NCBI GenBank assembly: GCA_030737835.1
Contig: CM060849.1
Span: 4,836,001 to 4,900,000 of the forward strand
Length of the DNA stretch: 64,000 nt
Origin: Acorus gramineus
Taxonomy: Eukaryota; Streptophyta; Magnoliopsida; Acorales; Acoraceae
Reading direction: 5' to 3'
Position numbers and translations under genes: made by a program. Each line of letters starts with the position of its first letter. The stretch's first letter is position 1. The notes under the pieces were generated by a model. The model was not told where the DNA came from and did not search any database. It saw nothing but the letters and a program-made list of their open reading frames with translations. Positions 10,634-21,296 of the stretch are shown one piece after another.

Positions 10634-13600
10634 CTGCATGTTATCACTACAAGAAATAGTTGCATTTGCAGCCATTTATTTGCGACGGTATGAAAAACAA
10701 TCGGAAATAATAATATTTGCGACGGGTCTCTAACTGGCAAAATTTGAGGTCGTAAATAATTGGCTATTTATTGCGACTGGTATTGTAAATACATTATTTA
10801 CGTCGGTAACTTATCTGATGTGACAAATAATTATTATTCGCGGCGGTATTTTCTGAGCCGTCGCAAATAATACACAATGCACGTCCTATGCACGTGCCAG
10901 TTAGCCCAAACCCTTACATTTTACCTATCAAACCGAAACTGTGATCGGGTGCCACTTCTTCTCCTATCAAACATCACATTAAACCCTAGTTTTCAAACAT
11001 CACATTAAACCCTAGTTTTCTTCATCCCTATCAAACCCAAATGTCGATCGGGCGCCGGTTCTTCTCCTCCTTGATAGCTTCTCCTCCTCCGTGTTCGATC
11101 TCGGCGAGCTCCAACTCTATGTCATCTGTTCTTGGCGAGCTTCAACTCTGTGGCGTCTGATCTCGGACTCCAACTCCGTGTCGTCTCAGCGAGCTCCAAA
11201 TCTCTCTCTCTCTCTCTCAGGATGGCTTTCATGATGATTTTGCATTCCTAATTGCCAAATTGGTTATACTATGTTTTGGAATTGATGACTTTTTTAAGTA
11301 TAATTTGCTTTTGTTTGTTGATATGTTGAGAATTAACATCTGAAGCACTGCTTAATGCCTCAATGTGAAGGAAGCATTGATTCAGGATGTTTGATTTTGT
11401 TCTCATGTTCCTTTTGCATTACTCACGTCAATTTTTATTTATGATTTTGTGTGTAAATATTGTGTTTACTAAAGGAGAAAACAACTCAGATTAGCGGCTG
11501 CTCTCATTGGGCACTTTGGTTCATCGGATGTTTTATTTCTCTGTCTATTCTAAATTGATCTAAAGATGCTGAGTTTATCAGATTTATACACTGCTGGGTA
11601 TTTCATCAAGTGCAACCCAGGTACAATTTTGGGCCTAATTATAAATTGTTGATACCAATTAGTATTAGTTGGTATGAATCAATAGATACTTGTGCTACTT
11701 AGCATTAATTCATACCAGTTTGAGTCCTTTTTCTTAGCATTAATTCATACCATTTTGAGTCCTTTTTTTTTCTGGTAGGTATGTGGACACTGAAGGGTAC
11801 TCTGTACTCAATGTGCAGGATGAACCTCGGATTTGGTATGGGCCGCCCATCGGATTTGGTGCGGTGCTCCAAGGTAACCATCAATCTGATATAATTTGTT
11901 CATTTTACATGTTTGAAAATTGACAATAGTTTCTTAATAGGGTAGAATTGGATACATACTTGTGAGGTTCCTGCAACTTAATCATATATAGTACAGAAGT
12001 AACAAAAAAGTTTATAATCTCTTTGTAGGTAAAAAAAATTCTAAAAGATGAGTAGTGTTGGAGAGTATTATATGATCAACTCAGACCAAGATGGCCTTTA
12101 CAGAGGTGGGTGGTGCTAACTGGGCAAAGGTTAGCCCAATTTGTTGTGCGCTAGTTCAGAATAAAATTCATTTGATTATTCTGTATATGTGAATCAACAG
12201 TAGCATGACTGAGTAGGATAACTTTCTTTAAATTTTCCTCTATAAAGGGCTCACATATTAGTTCATGAGAAACTCAATTTTTTAAATTGAACATGCATGT
12301 CTTAAGAATCTGTTATCAATTAACATTGATTCCTACAGTTTGCAAGGACAAGAACTACTATAATGACAACCTTGTGCACTCTCAAAATAAAAACAATATA
12401 GTGTGTGTATAGAATATTGTGAAGGGCTCCAAAACTCTCCCTCTATATTGTTTGTCTAATAATTAAATAAATAAATATGCCACTTGGAAGTTCTTGTACT
12501 GTTTTTTTATGGCATAAGTGCATTAATTGTGTGGCATTGGCTAAACATTCTGCTTAACATCTTGCATTAGAAAGTTGTTGCACTTGCATGATTGGGTGAT
12601 TTTGGAGTTTTTGCAATTAGGAATGCAAAAGCATCATGTAAGCCATCTTGAATAACATCGCTTGGTAGTTGGTACAAGTGTAAACTAATTAAAATAATAA
12701 CCAGTTTAAGCATGATAATTGTTTTTTTCTTGTTCTGTAGGGCAATCTCACAATGGATATTGGTTTAGGTGTGACACAAACTGAAACATCTTATTATCTT
12801 GGCTTACACATGGAAAGAGAGACAATTCATGTAAGATCTAAATCTCACACTTTTTTTCTGAGAAGTAGTGACACATTATAAAAAATATATCTTTCGAATG
12901 ATCTGAACCTACTTAATGACAGATGGTCAGCAAGACACTCAAGAAACAGGGGCATGAAGTTGATATGAGGTGATACATGGAACAGAATGGGTTAGATATG
13001 CCTTTGTTCCCATAACTTTGTCAACAATTTCATTATAACCTTTGATGAAGCAGAGTTTTGTTTGACTGTGTTCTGTTTGTTGCTTGCAGAGCCGGGGAGA
13101 TTGAAGTATGGGATCCAAGCTGACTGGGATTGCAATTGCGGGATTTGTTTTTGAGTAATGAATTTGAATTTTGGTTGCTTTGTGTTTTTGAGTAACTCTC
13201 ATGTTAGTACATTATCAAATATTGTGATCTCCTATAAGTGTTTGATTAGTGATATCTTCTTATATTAGTGAAAAATATGTCAGTTTTGTGTAGCCTTGTA
13301 GAGATATATTTTTCATGCTCACCAAAGCTACTGCTTAGCCAGAAATGAATAGAATATAGAAACATAGATATTAATTGTTCTTTTCTTTTATTTGTTTTAC
13401 TTTTCAAAAAAATTTCACTATGCTTTCTAAATAGGGTTTATCCGGCTACGTTTTGTGGATTTTCGTTTCCTTTGGAGCCTTGTCAGCTCTTCTTTTTTAT
13501 ACAACCAATCAAGTGAATTTTTTGACGAGAAAACTGAATGCTAACAAGATTAGCTACTCATCTGCTTTTCTGTAATTTTGACTAAAAAATGGTTTATTTT

Positions 13601-13640
13601 TGCATGAGAATATTCACACTGAGGATTATATTTCTTTCAG

Positions 13641-13894
13641 ATTGGTTCAGGAAAGTCATCCTTATTATATTCAATTCTAAGGGAGATGCAGCTGATTCGA
13701 GGATCAGTAAAAGTCTATGGGTCATTAGCGTATGTTTCCCAGGTACTTTTGCTCTCCTTAGATCCAATAATCAGATTTCCTAGCTTTGAATGCAAAACAT
13801 TTCATTATCAGGAATTACAAATGCAGGTCCCTTGGGTTTTATCTGGCTCGTTACGTGACAATATCCTGTTTGGACAAGAATATGATCCACAAAG
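13641..13894 (+). pseudogene. Captured ABCC (MRP-type) ABC transporter exons
   Basis: Two exons with consensus borders. Exon 13,641-13,742 (after TTTCAG, before GTACTT) encodes GSGKSSLLYSILREMQL, which contains the Walker A loop and adjacent helix of nucleotide-binding domain 1. Its end reads GSLAYVSQ, the Q-loop. Exon 13,827-13,894 (after ATGCAG, before GTGCAT) encodes VPWVLSGSLRDNILFGQEYD, the stretch after the Q-loop in ABCC proteins. The exon split after the Q-loop glutamine is clean and the phases match. The rest of the transporter is absent: no transmembrane domains, signature motif or Walker B. Carried by the CACTA element, it cannot make a transporter. Confidence 0.8.
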
Positions 13895-14143
13895 GTGCAT
13901 TATTGATCTTCACTCTTTTCTGGTTCCTGCCTCCCTTTTCATTTCCTTTCATCTTAAGTTTGATGTACTATGCACATGGCATTCTTTGATACCCGGAAGA
14001 AACGTGTAATACTTATTATATTTGAAAAGTTACTCTCTCAGGGCATTGATACATATTGTCTAATAGCTGTCATTTATCAAAATATTTTATATAGCTTACA
14101 TCCATGATTTTTATGTTAATTTGTGAATGATATATTCATTGAA

Positions 14144-14745
14144 GGAGCGACACCAAAGTCGGTTTTGGAGCTTATGAACGTGAAGGATCTAACACTAGCC
14201 CATGTCAAGAGTCATTTGCAGGTGATGGTTCCCAATCTATTTTAATTTGTGAGGTTTTTTATTATTATTATTATTATTAGTTGTGCATATTATAGTCTCA
14301 GTATTTTCATTGTTTGTGCAGATGTACAGAACAGTGAAGGGCACTGACAGAGGGACAGGTATACCCTAGACTTAATATATCCATGTCTTATGTTCTTTGT
14401 GTAGGGATTCCCTCTGATCATCATCCAAATCCAATCCTTTTTCCATCTCCTCCATCCCTTCATTGATATCAAAACCTTTTTGGGGTTTTGGTTTTTCTCT
14501 TTCTTTTAGGTCAAGTACATAAAGGGATGGGGTCTAGTGGAAGGACAGTGAAAGCCACAGCAGCAGCAGAAGACATGGAGATGGGGATAGTGGAGGGCAT
14601 ATCTCCATGTGAGTTTTCTGAGGATGTCTTCAGCACATCTCACTCTCCCAACCCACCAACACCACCTCCACCACCCAAGTCATCTAGGTTACATCATTTG
14701 TATCAGTCAAGATGCGGACACCCTACGTATTCACACACTTTCTGA
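14144..14745 (+). pseudogene. Captured KANADI-type (GARP/MYB-like) exons
   Basis: Exon about 14,144-14,221 encodes ATPKSVLELMNVKDLTLAHV followed by KSHLQ, then GTGATG. Exon 14,322-14,358 (after TGTGCAG) encodes MYRTVKGTDRGTG. Exon from 14,510 (after TTTTAG) encodes QVHKGMGSSGRTVK and a Pro-rich segment. The first two match the third helix region of the GARP DNA-binding domain of KANADI proteins, which set abaxial organ identity. The N-terminal half of the domain and the protein's start are missing, so the fragment is not a functional factor. Intron phases join correctly, so genomic DNA rather than cDNA was captured. The last exon has an open frame to about 14,745; its match to KANADI is not certain. 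Confidence 0.8.
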
Positions 14746-17700
14746 GACTGTTGACATGGATTCACTTGAAAAATTGGTTGATGGCTCAGATTCAGAAGAA
14801 CCTGATGATGGCTTATCTCCTGTTTCTTGAATGGTGTGTCAGGCATCAAGAGGCTTGGAGAGTCAGGCAGATATAGAAGATGATGATGTAGTGCCTGTAT
14901 AAACATTACAAAGTAACTGCAGTTTTGGGAGAGAGCATGCATTTTTTTCAATAGGAAGTTAATGAACTGAAGAGAATTTGTGTAGTGCACTTTCAGATAA
15001 TGAGAGGATTTAGATGTGTTTGTATAATGTAAGTGGCTTGGGGGAATATGTGATTTGAAGTTGATTGCTTGCAAGGTTTTTGTAATTTACATGTTGAAAG
15101 ATGCTTCATCAAAGATACCCGTCTTGGTCAATTGTTTTTATCGAATCTACTTCAGGTGCAATTTCAAATTCTCATAAATGAGAGAAAATTTATTTTTGTT
15201 GTTTTACAGGCTTAGAAAAATATTTATTTTTATTTTTGATCTTATGGGATCTACTGCAAGTCTTTCTAAAATCTCAAATAAAAATAAAAAAAATAAAAAC
15301 ATTATTTGCGACGGTTTAGGCCTCTGTCGCAAAAGTCAAAAAATAAAATAAAAATGTTTTTTGCGACAGCTAGTTTATCCGTCGCAAAATATGTAGTTTA
15401 CACTACTATAGTAAAAAGAAAGTTTTTGCGACGGATTTTTTGCGACGGTAGAAAAACCGCTATAAAAGATATTTGCGACGGCTAAAAACCGCTGCTATTC
15501 TTTTGCGACGCCGTTTGGTACGACGGAACCCAAACCGCCGCAGAACCGTCGCAAAAGGGTATTTGCGACGGTCATAGAGGCTTTTTGCGACGGTTTCAAA
15601 CCGTCGCAAAAAATGCTTTTTCTTGTAGTGTATATATGTATCACTTTTAGCCTTTTGGTCACCTTTGGGACATTTTTGGCAGTTTTCCAATTTTTCTTTT
15701 TTTTTATCGGAACCGCTAAAATTTTGAACTTTTAGCTATATGCATGAGCTCGAGAACTCCCATTGAAAATTTACCTGCACATTATGTGTCCTGGTGCCAT
15801 TTTGAGCCACTCACAAAAATTTCATCGAATTCCGGTAACGTTTTAGAATTTGGCAGTTCCGAATCGTATCCTTGTTTTTGACCGACTGGGATTGTCAAAA
15901 GGGGGACTTGACCAAGTCAAAGAAGACTTGGACCAAGTCAAATTTGACCATTGACTTGGTCAAATAGTTTTATTTTTTTGTGTGGTTGGGTTGACTCAAA
16001 GTCAATCCCCACCAACCCAAATTTTTCCTTAAGTGTGTGAGTGTGTGTGTGTGTGTGGCCCTATTTGTGGGCGTCCCCTTCTTCTTCCCCATCTCTATCT
16101 CCCTCTCACACACTCCACCACTCACTCCCTCTTCTTCTTTTGTTCCATTAGAAGTAGTAGAAGAAGAAGAAGAAGAAGAAGAAAACCCTAGAAAGGAAAA
16201 AGAAAGGTAAGAGTGTGATCTACCTTTGCATGGTGTTTGTTTTGTTTTCCCTTTTCTCTATCTCCCTCTCATGGCTTCCCCCACCCCTGTTTTCAGCCAT
16301 TTCTAGGGCTTGAGAGTGGCTGAGGAGGTGGTGGTGTTGGTGGTGGCGAAAGAGGTGGTTTGGTGAGCAAAGGGCACCCGAGCTTCCTCCCTTTTTCCTT
16401 CCCCTCCTTGTTGGTAAGTCCTCCTCCTCCCTTAGCTTGTTTAGATGATTGTTAGGGTGTTTAAGTGGTCATGCATGCCTTGCATGGGTGGTAGGGGGTG
16501 TGGGTGGGCTGAGGAGGGGGTGGAAGGGGTTCGGGCGCGCGCGCGGAGCCATCCGCGCGCATGCGCGCACAGACGGGCGCTGGCGCGCGCAGATAGGCGC
16601 GCGGGCGTACGCGCAGACAGGCGCACGGGGTGCTGTGCGGGGGCGCAGTGCACGCGGATACGCGCGGGTCAGACGCGCGGTGCATGCGGGCGCGCGCGAG
16701 CGTGCGGCAGCGCGTCTGGGCGCGCGAGCAGGGGAGCGACAGTGCGCCAGGGGCGCTGGGGCGCATGCGTGCGTGCGCATTCATGCGTGCGCGTGCGGGG
16801 GGCCATGCGTGTGGCTGCCCGAGGGTTTGGGTGGGTGTCGGGGCACTCGGACTCGCGTGCGTACGTGCGTGCTCGCATGCGTGCGAGTCCGTATGCATGC
16901 TTGTCCGAGTAATTGGGTATTTCTAGTAAATTTCATGTGTATTGTGTAGTTTACTCACCATATTGAATGCCCATGTCCTACAAATCTCGGCGAACGGTCA
17001 CGCAACGACCCAGGTTTCGGTGAGTGGGACAATCCAACCCAGTAGGGAGGCGTTCGATGCACGTAGGCGTGCATTGCCCTTCCCTGGGGCACCATAATTG
17101 TATATTAACTTGTGATAAATGAAAAATTGTGTATGCATGTTTTAATATGATGTAACCATGCCACATTAGACCTTGTATGCTAGGGATATGCATCCATATA
17201 TCATGTATAGAGGCCCATACATGCCTAGACACCATGTCCCTTGATTGGAAAGCCCCGATCTATGCATGTTTCCCATTTAGTTTAATTTAATTAAATCAAA
17301 ATGAGAACATATTGTTATAAGCATGCCTTAGAGAATATTATAACCTTGTTGTTATAGTATATGTTTCCCCGCATCTTAGTTATGCGCCCTGGAGGAATTC
17401 TTGAGAATTCATGACATTAGAAATGTTAGGAAGCGTTGTCGACGGATCCAAGAGGATCGTATCCGTGTGGGTAGGCTGTTTTCTCCCCTTCGTTGGATCC
17501 GAGTAGGGACTCCCCGGCGTTAGAAAGCTGTCCTGACAGAGGGCTCCCATCTGTAGGTACCTCCGATGCGTCGAACAGTGCTGATCGTGGGAGTATACCA
17601 GGTAGAGGCTACGAAGTGTGGGAGAGGCTACCGGTGGACCAAGGGTGGAGAGCAGTCTAGTCTGTCCCAAAAGGCCCATGTCACCCCTTAAAGGGTGAGG

Positions 17701-18258
17701 GTGAGGGTGGGGTGGGTCGGCGATGTTACGACCCACTAGCTTGTGTAGTTACTCCCGTTTAGGGACTTTAATTATTTAAGGTTAATATGAGTTGTGTTGC
17801 ATAGATTGTGCCATTCACTGAGCGTGTGGCTCACCCCTCGCATATTCTTTTCCTCCAGTTGTATCTGAGTCGGATCTGAAGGAGGAGCTCCCCGAGGCAT
17901 CACAGCAGTAGCGGAGCAGCGTCACATTTTGGGTTCTGCGAGTGAGAGGCCATCAGCATCCCCTTCTTGCTTGTATGTATTGTTATCCGTGCTCGGGCAC
18001 AACACCTGTATTTGGATGTCTTTGTTTATATTGGCTCTCACAGGACAGTTGATTATGTATTCGGATCTGTAATATGTCTTTGAATTACAGACTCAGTCGT
18101 TTAAGCTTCCGCTATATGTATATATATTATGTCAGCTACATTATTGCTTGTGTTGTCATTTTCGATGTTGTTTAGAGTATTTTATTGATCTCTTGTATAG
18201 GCTGCTGATATTATATATATTTGCCACGTATCGGAGACGGCCGCCCTGGGGCGTGACA

Positions 18259-21183
18259 CTGCATCAGGACGCAACCCAAACCCAGCCGCGATGCATCGGA
18301 GTAGACTGCGAATCCACCACTCCCAGACAGAATGGTAAGAACTGGCGCTGAGGTGAGTCTTCGCTTCAACTCCAGGAAGCTCTCCTCGCAAGATGGGGAC
18401 CACTCGAACTGGACATCCTTCCGAGTGAGGCGGGTCAGAGGAACAGCTATCTTCGAGAAACCCTCGACAAACCTCCGATAATAACCCGTCAAACCCAGGA
18501 AGCTCCGAATCTCGGTGGGGTTCGACGGTCGCCGCCAATTCGACACGGCGAGCGTCTTGTCCGGGTCCACAGATATACCCTCGCCAGAAATCACGTGGCC
18601 TAGAAAGGCCATACGCTCCAACCAAAACTCGCACTTACTGAACTTGGCAAACAACTGATGTCGGGCCAAAGTCTCCAAGACAGTGCGGAGATGGTCAGCG
18701 TGCTCCTCAAGACTCCTCGAGTACACCAGAATATCATCGATGAAGACTACTACGAAGGAGTCGAGGAAGGGCCGAAACACCCGGTTCATCAGATCCATGA
18801 AGGCTGCCGGCGCATTCGTCAACCCAAACGGCAGTACTCAGAACTCGTAGTGCCCATAACGGGTACGAAAGGCCGTCTTTGGAATATCCGACTCCTGGAT
18901 CTTCAGCTGATAGTAGCCCGAACGGAGATCAATCTTAGAAAAGACACGCGCTCCCTGGAGCTAGTCAAATAGATCGTCAATCCGTGGCAAGGGGTATTTG
19001 TTCTTCACGGTCCGCTTGTTCAGCTGCCTGTAATCAATACAAAGACGCAGCGAACCGTCCTTCTTCCGAATGAACAAAACAGGGGCTCCCCACGGAGAAA
19101 CCCTTGGACATGCGAAGCCCTTCTCGAGCAACTCCTCCAGCTGCTCCTTGAGCACCTTCAGCTCTGCTGGGGCCATCCGGTACGGAGCTCTCAAAATCGG
19201 CTCGGTCCCCGGAATTAGATTAATCTCAAACTCGATCGCACGATCCGGCGGTAATCCCGGGAGATCATCAGGGAAAACCTCTGGATATTCTGCCACGACC
19301 GGAGTCTGACTGATATCTGCCCGCAGTGGTGCATCCTCCTCAGCAATATATGCCAGAAAACCCTCACATCCTCCCTGAAGGAGTCTCCACGCCTGGATGG
19401 ATGACACGAACCCCAAAGGGGCTATGTCCCGATCGCCCACGAACTGGAAAGATCTCCGACCAGGGATGTGGAAAGACACCGACTTCGCAAAACAGTCGAT
19501 ACTGGCGTGGCTAGCTGAGAGCCAATCCATCCTCAGGATGGCATCGAAATCCGTCATGGTGAGCTCTACCAACTCTAATGGAAACACATGCTCCGCAATC
19601 GCCACAGTACACCCCCGGTAAACAGAATGGAGGAGAATACGGTCTCCGACGGGCAATGATATCTCCAGCATAACATCAAGAGGGGCGGACACCACGCCCA
19701 TCCGTCTCGTGAAAGCGGGAGACACAAACGAGTGCGTGGCTCCGGAATCAAATAGCACATATGCAGGGAGCTGGGAGATCAAAACAATACCTCGGACAAC
19801 GCTACCCGAAGCCTGCGCCTCCTCGGCTGTAAGTGCTGCAACACGACCCTGAACAAGCTGTGGCTGAGGAGTAGGGGCACGCCTCGCAGGCTGCACTGGC
19901 TGCCTCCTCTGGTCAACTCGGCCACCCTGTGGCTGCTGCTGCTGACGCTGTGGCTGCTGCTGCTGGCGTGGCTGCTGCTGCTGCAGCTGCTGCTGCTGGC
20001 GAGGCACACGGGGTCGGCCAGCATCAGGGCAATCATATAAAATATGCCCGATCCGCTGGCAATGGTAACAGCGCCGCGTCTCCGGTCGCCTAGCCTGGAC
20101 TGGTACTGCAGCAATGGGTGCTGGACCTTGCGCTGGCACCACATCGACTGGAGTAGCGGCGGCCACTGACTGATCAAAGCGGGGCCGCTTTTTCTTGCGA
20201 TGTCCCTGGTCCTGGCTCCTGGGGGGCCTCTGGTCTGCAGGAGGGGTTGGAACCCCCAAAGGGACCCCAAGGTCTCGCTCAACTGTCCTCGCACGAGACA
20301 CCAAGTCTGAGTACCTCGTGAACGCCTGTGAGGTGACATGCACCCGGATGGTGCTAATGAGACCCATCTCGAAATGACGGCATCGCGTCTCCTCATCCAT
20401 CACCAAGGCGGGGGCGAACCGGGAAAGCCTCGTGAAACGTGTAGAGTAATCAGCGACCGACATGGAACCCTGCGTCAACTGCTCGAACTCTCGCATCACG
20501 ATCTAGCGTGTTGAAAATGGGAAGTACTCCTTCAGAAAGTAAATCCGGAATCCATCCCATAGAAGTCGCCCCACGCCCTCAGGGATGTCCACCGATCAGG
20601 TAGCCCACCAGTCGGCGGCGCTACCCTTCAACATGAAGGTGGCCAGTGAGACACGCTGGCAGTCGGTGCAGTGCATGGTCGAGAAGATCTTGTCTACCTC
20701 CATCAACCAACGCTCAGGGGCAAGGGGGTCCACCGTCTGGCCATGGAACTCGGGAGGGTGAAGCTTCAGAAAGGCAGTGAGGCCGCTCTGATGCACTCGT
20801 GCCGCAGCCTCTAGCTCCACCTCCCTCTCCAGGGGATCCTGAACTCCCACTACCGGAATCTCCACTGGGACAGGGGGTACCTCGGGCACCACCGGTGGAT
20901 CTGCCACCAAGGGGACCTGTGGAACTGCCTCGCGGGCCGCCCGCAGCTCCTGGATCTCTCGCGCCTGATCAGCCAACGCCCTAGTCTGGGCCTCCAGTGC
21001 CCTAGTCTGAGTCTCCACTAGATCTGCGATACGAGCGTAAGCACGCTCCCATGCAGGAGGCTCCTACGCTGGTCCTGGCCCAATAGCCGAGGACCCTCCA
21101 GTAGACTCCTCGCCTCTGGTAGGTTCGGAAACCTCCAAGGCCCGAGGGGGACCACGTCCATGCATCCCTCTGTGAGGAGGCAT
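18259..21183 (-). pseudogene. gag-protease-RT part of element A
   Basis: One continuous frame from ATG at 21,183 (MPPHRG) is broken by five stops: TAG 21,064-21,066, TGA 20,596-20,598, TAG 20,503-20,505, TAG 18,961-18,963 and TGA 18,838-18,840. Gag has the capsid region ([22 protein letters not shown]), a Gln-rich tract and a CCHC knuckle ([14 protein letters not shown]). Protease has [14 protein letters not shown] has the FIDDILVYS catalytic motif, then LGHVIS and [20 protein letters not shown], ending in RNase H ([13 protein letters not shown]). The frame ends at the TSD of the nested LTR. The protein would act in reverse transcription in cytoplasmic particles, but this copy cannot produce it. 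Confidence 0.93.
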
Positions 21184-21280
21184 ATCATCAACCTAAGAAA
21201 CAGACACTAGGATCAGAATACTCATATAGAAATCCTAGGACTCATCTCTAAGAAAAACAATTGGCTCTGACAGGACCAGG

Positions 21281-21291
21281 CTCTGATACCA
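21281..21291 (-). other. tRNA-Met primer binding site of element A
   Basis: The minus strand reads TGGTATCAGAG five bases past the 5' LTR end (AAAGT spacer), complementary to the 3' end of initiator Met tRNA, the usual primer of plant Ty3/gypsy elements. Confidence 0.85.
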
Positions 21292-21296
21292 ACTTT

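Larger units (their letters stand above)
10646..15630. mobile_element. Non-autonomous CACTA (En/Spm) transposon with captured gene pieces
   Basis: The termini are CACTACAAGAAATAG at 10,646 and the inverse ...TTTTTCTTGTAGTG at 15,630, flanked by the 3-bp TSD TAT (10,643-10,645 and 15,631-15,633). Both ends carry dense subterminal copies of TTTGCGACGG, as expected for CACTA transposase binding. About 200 bp are affected on the left and 330 bp on the right. I see no transposase (TNPA/TNPD-like) sequence. The interior holds intron-containing fragments resembling an ABCC transporter (13,641-13,894) and KANADI (14,144-14,745). Other possible exons lie at 11,600-12,850. It is a gene-capturing CACTA dependent on proteins supplied elsewhere. 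Confidence 0.93.
10639..18258 (+). mobile_element. Solo LTR (Tekay-like, plus) inside element A pol
   Basis: It begins TGTTAT at 10,639, continues ATATGTATCAC after the CACTA element, and ends GGGGCGTGACA at 18,258. The TSD CTGCA lies at 10,634-10,638 and 18,259-18,263; removing the insertion rejoins the RNase H frame. Net length is about 2.63 kb. The CpG-rich block is at 16,520-16,880 and the inverted repeat at 16,845-16,910. A donor-like TTG|GTAAGT lies at 16,414, but the acceptor CAG has become CAA near 16,981-16,983, so splicing would fail here. A GT microsatellite lies near 16,035. Confidence 0.92.

Noticed and set aside
13589-15074. A live ABCC or KANADI gene
   Set aside because: Only fragments are present, in one CACTA element, without the rest of either protein; better called captured pseudogene pieces.
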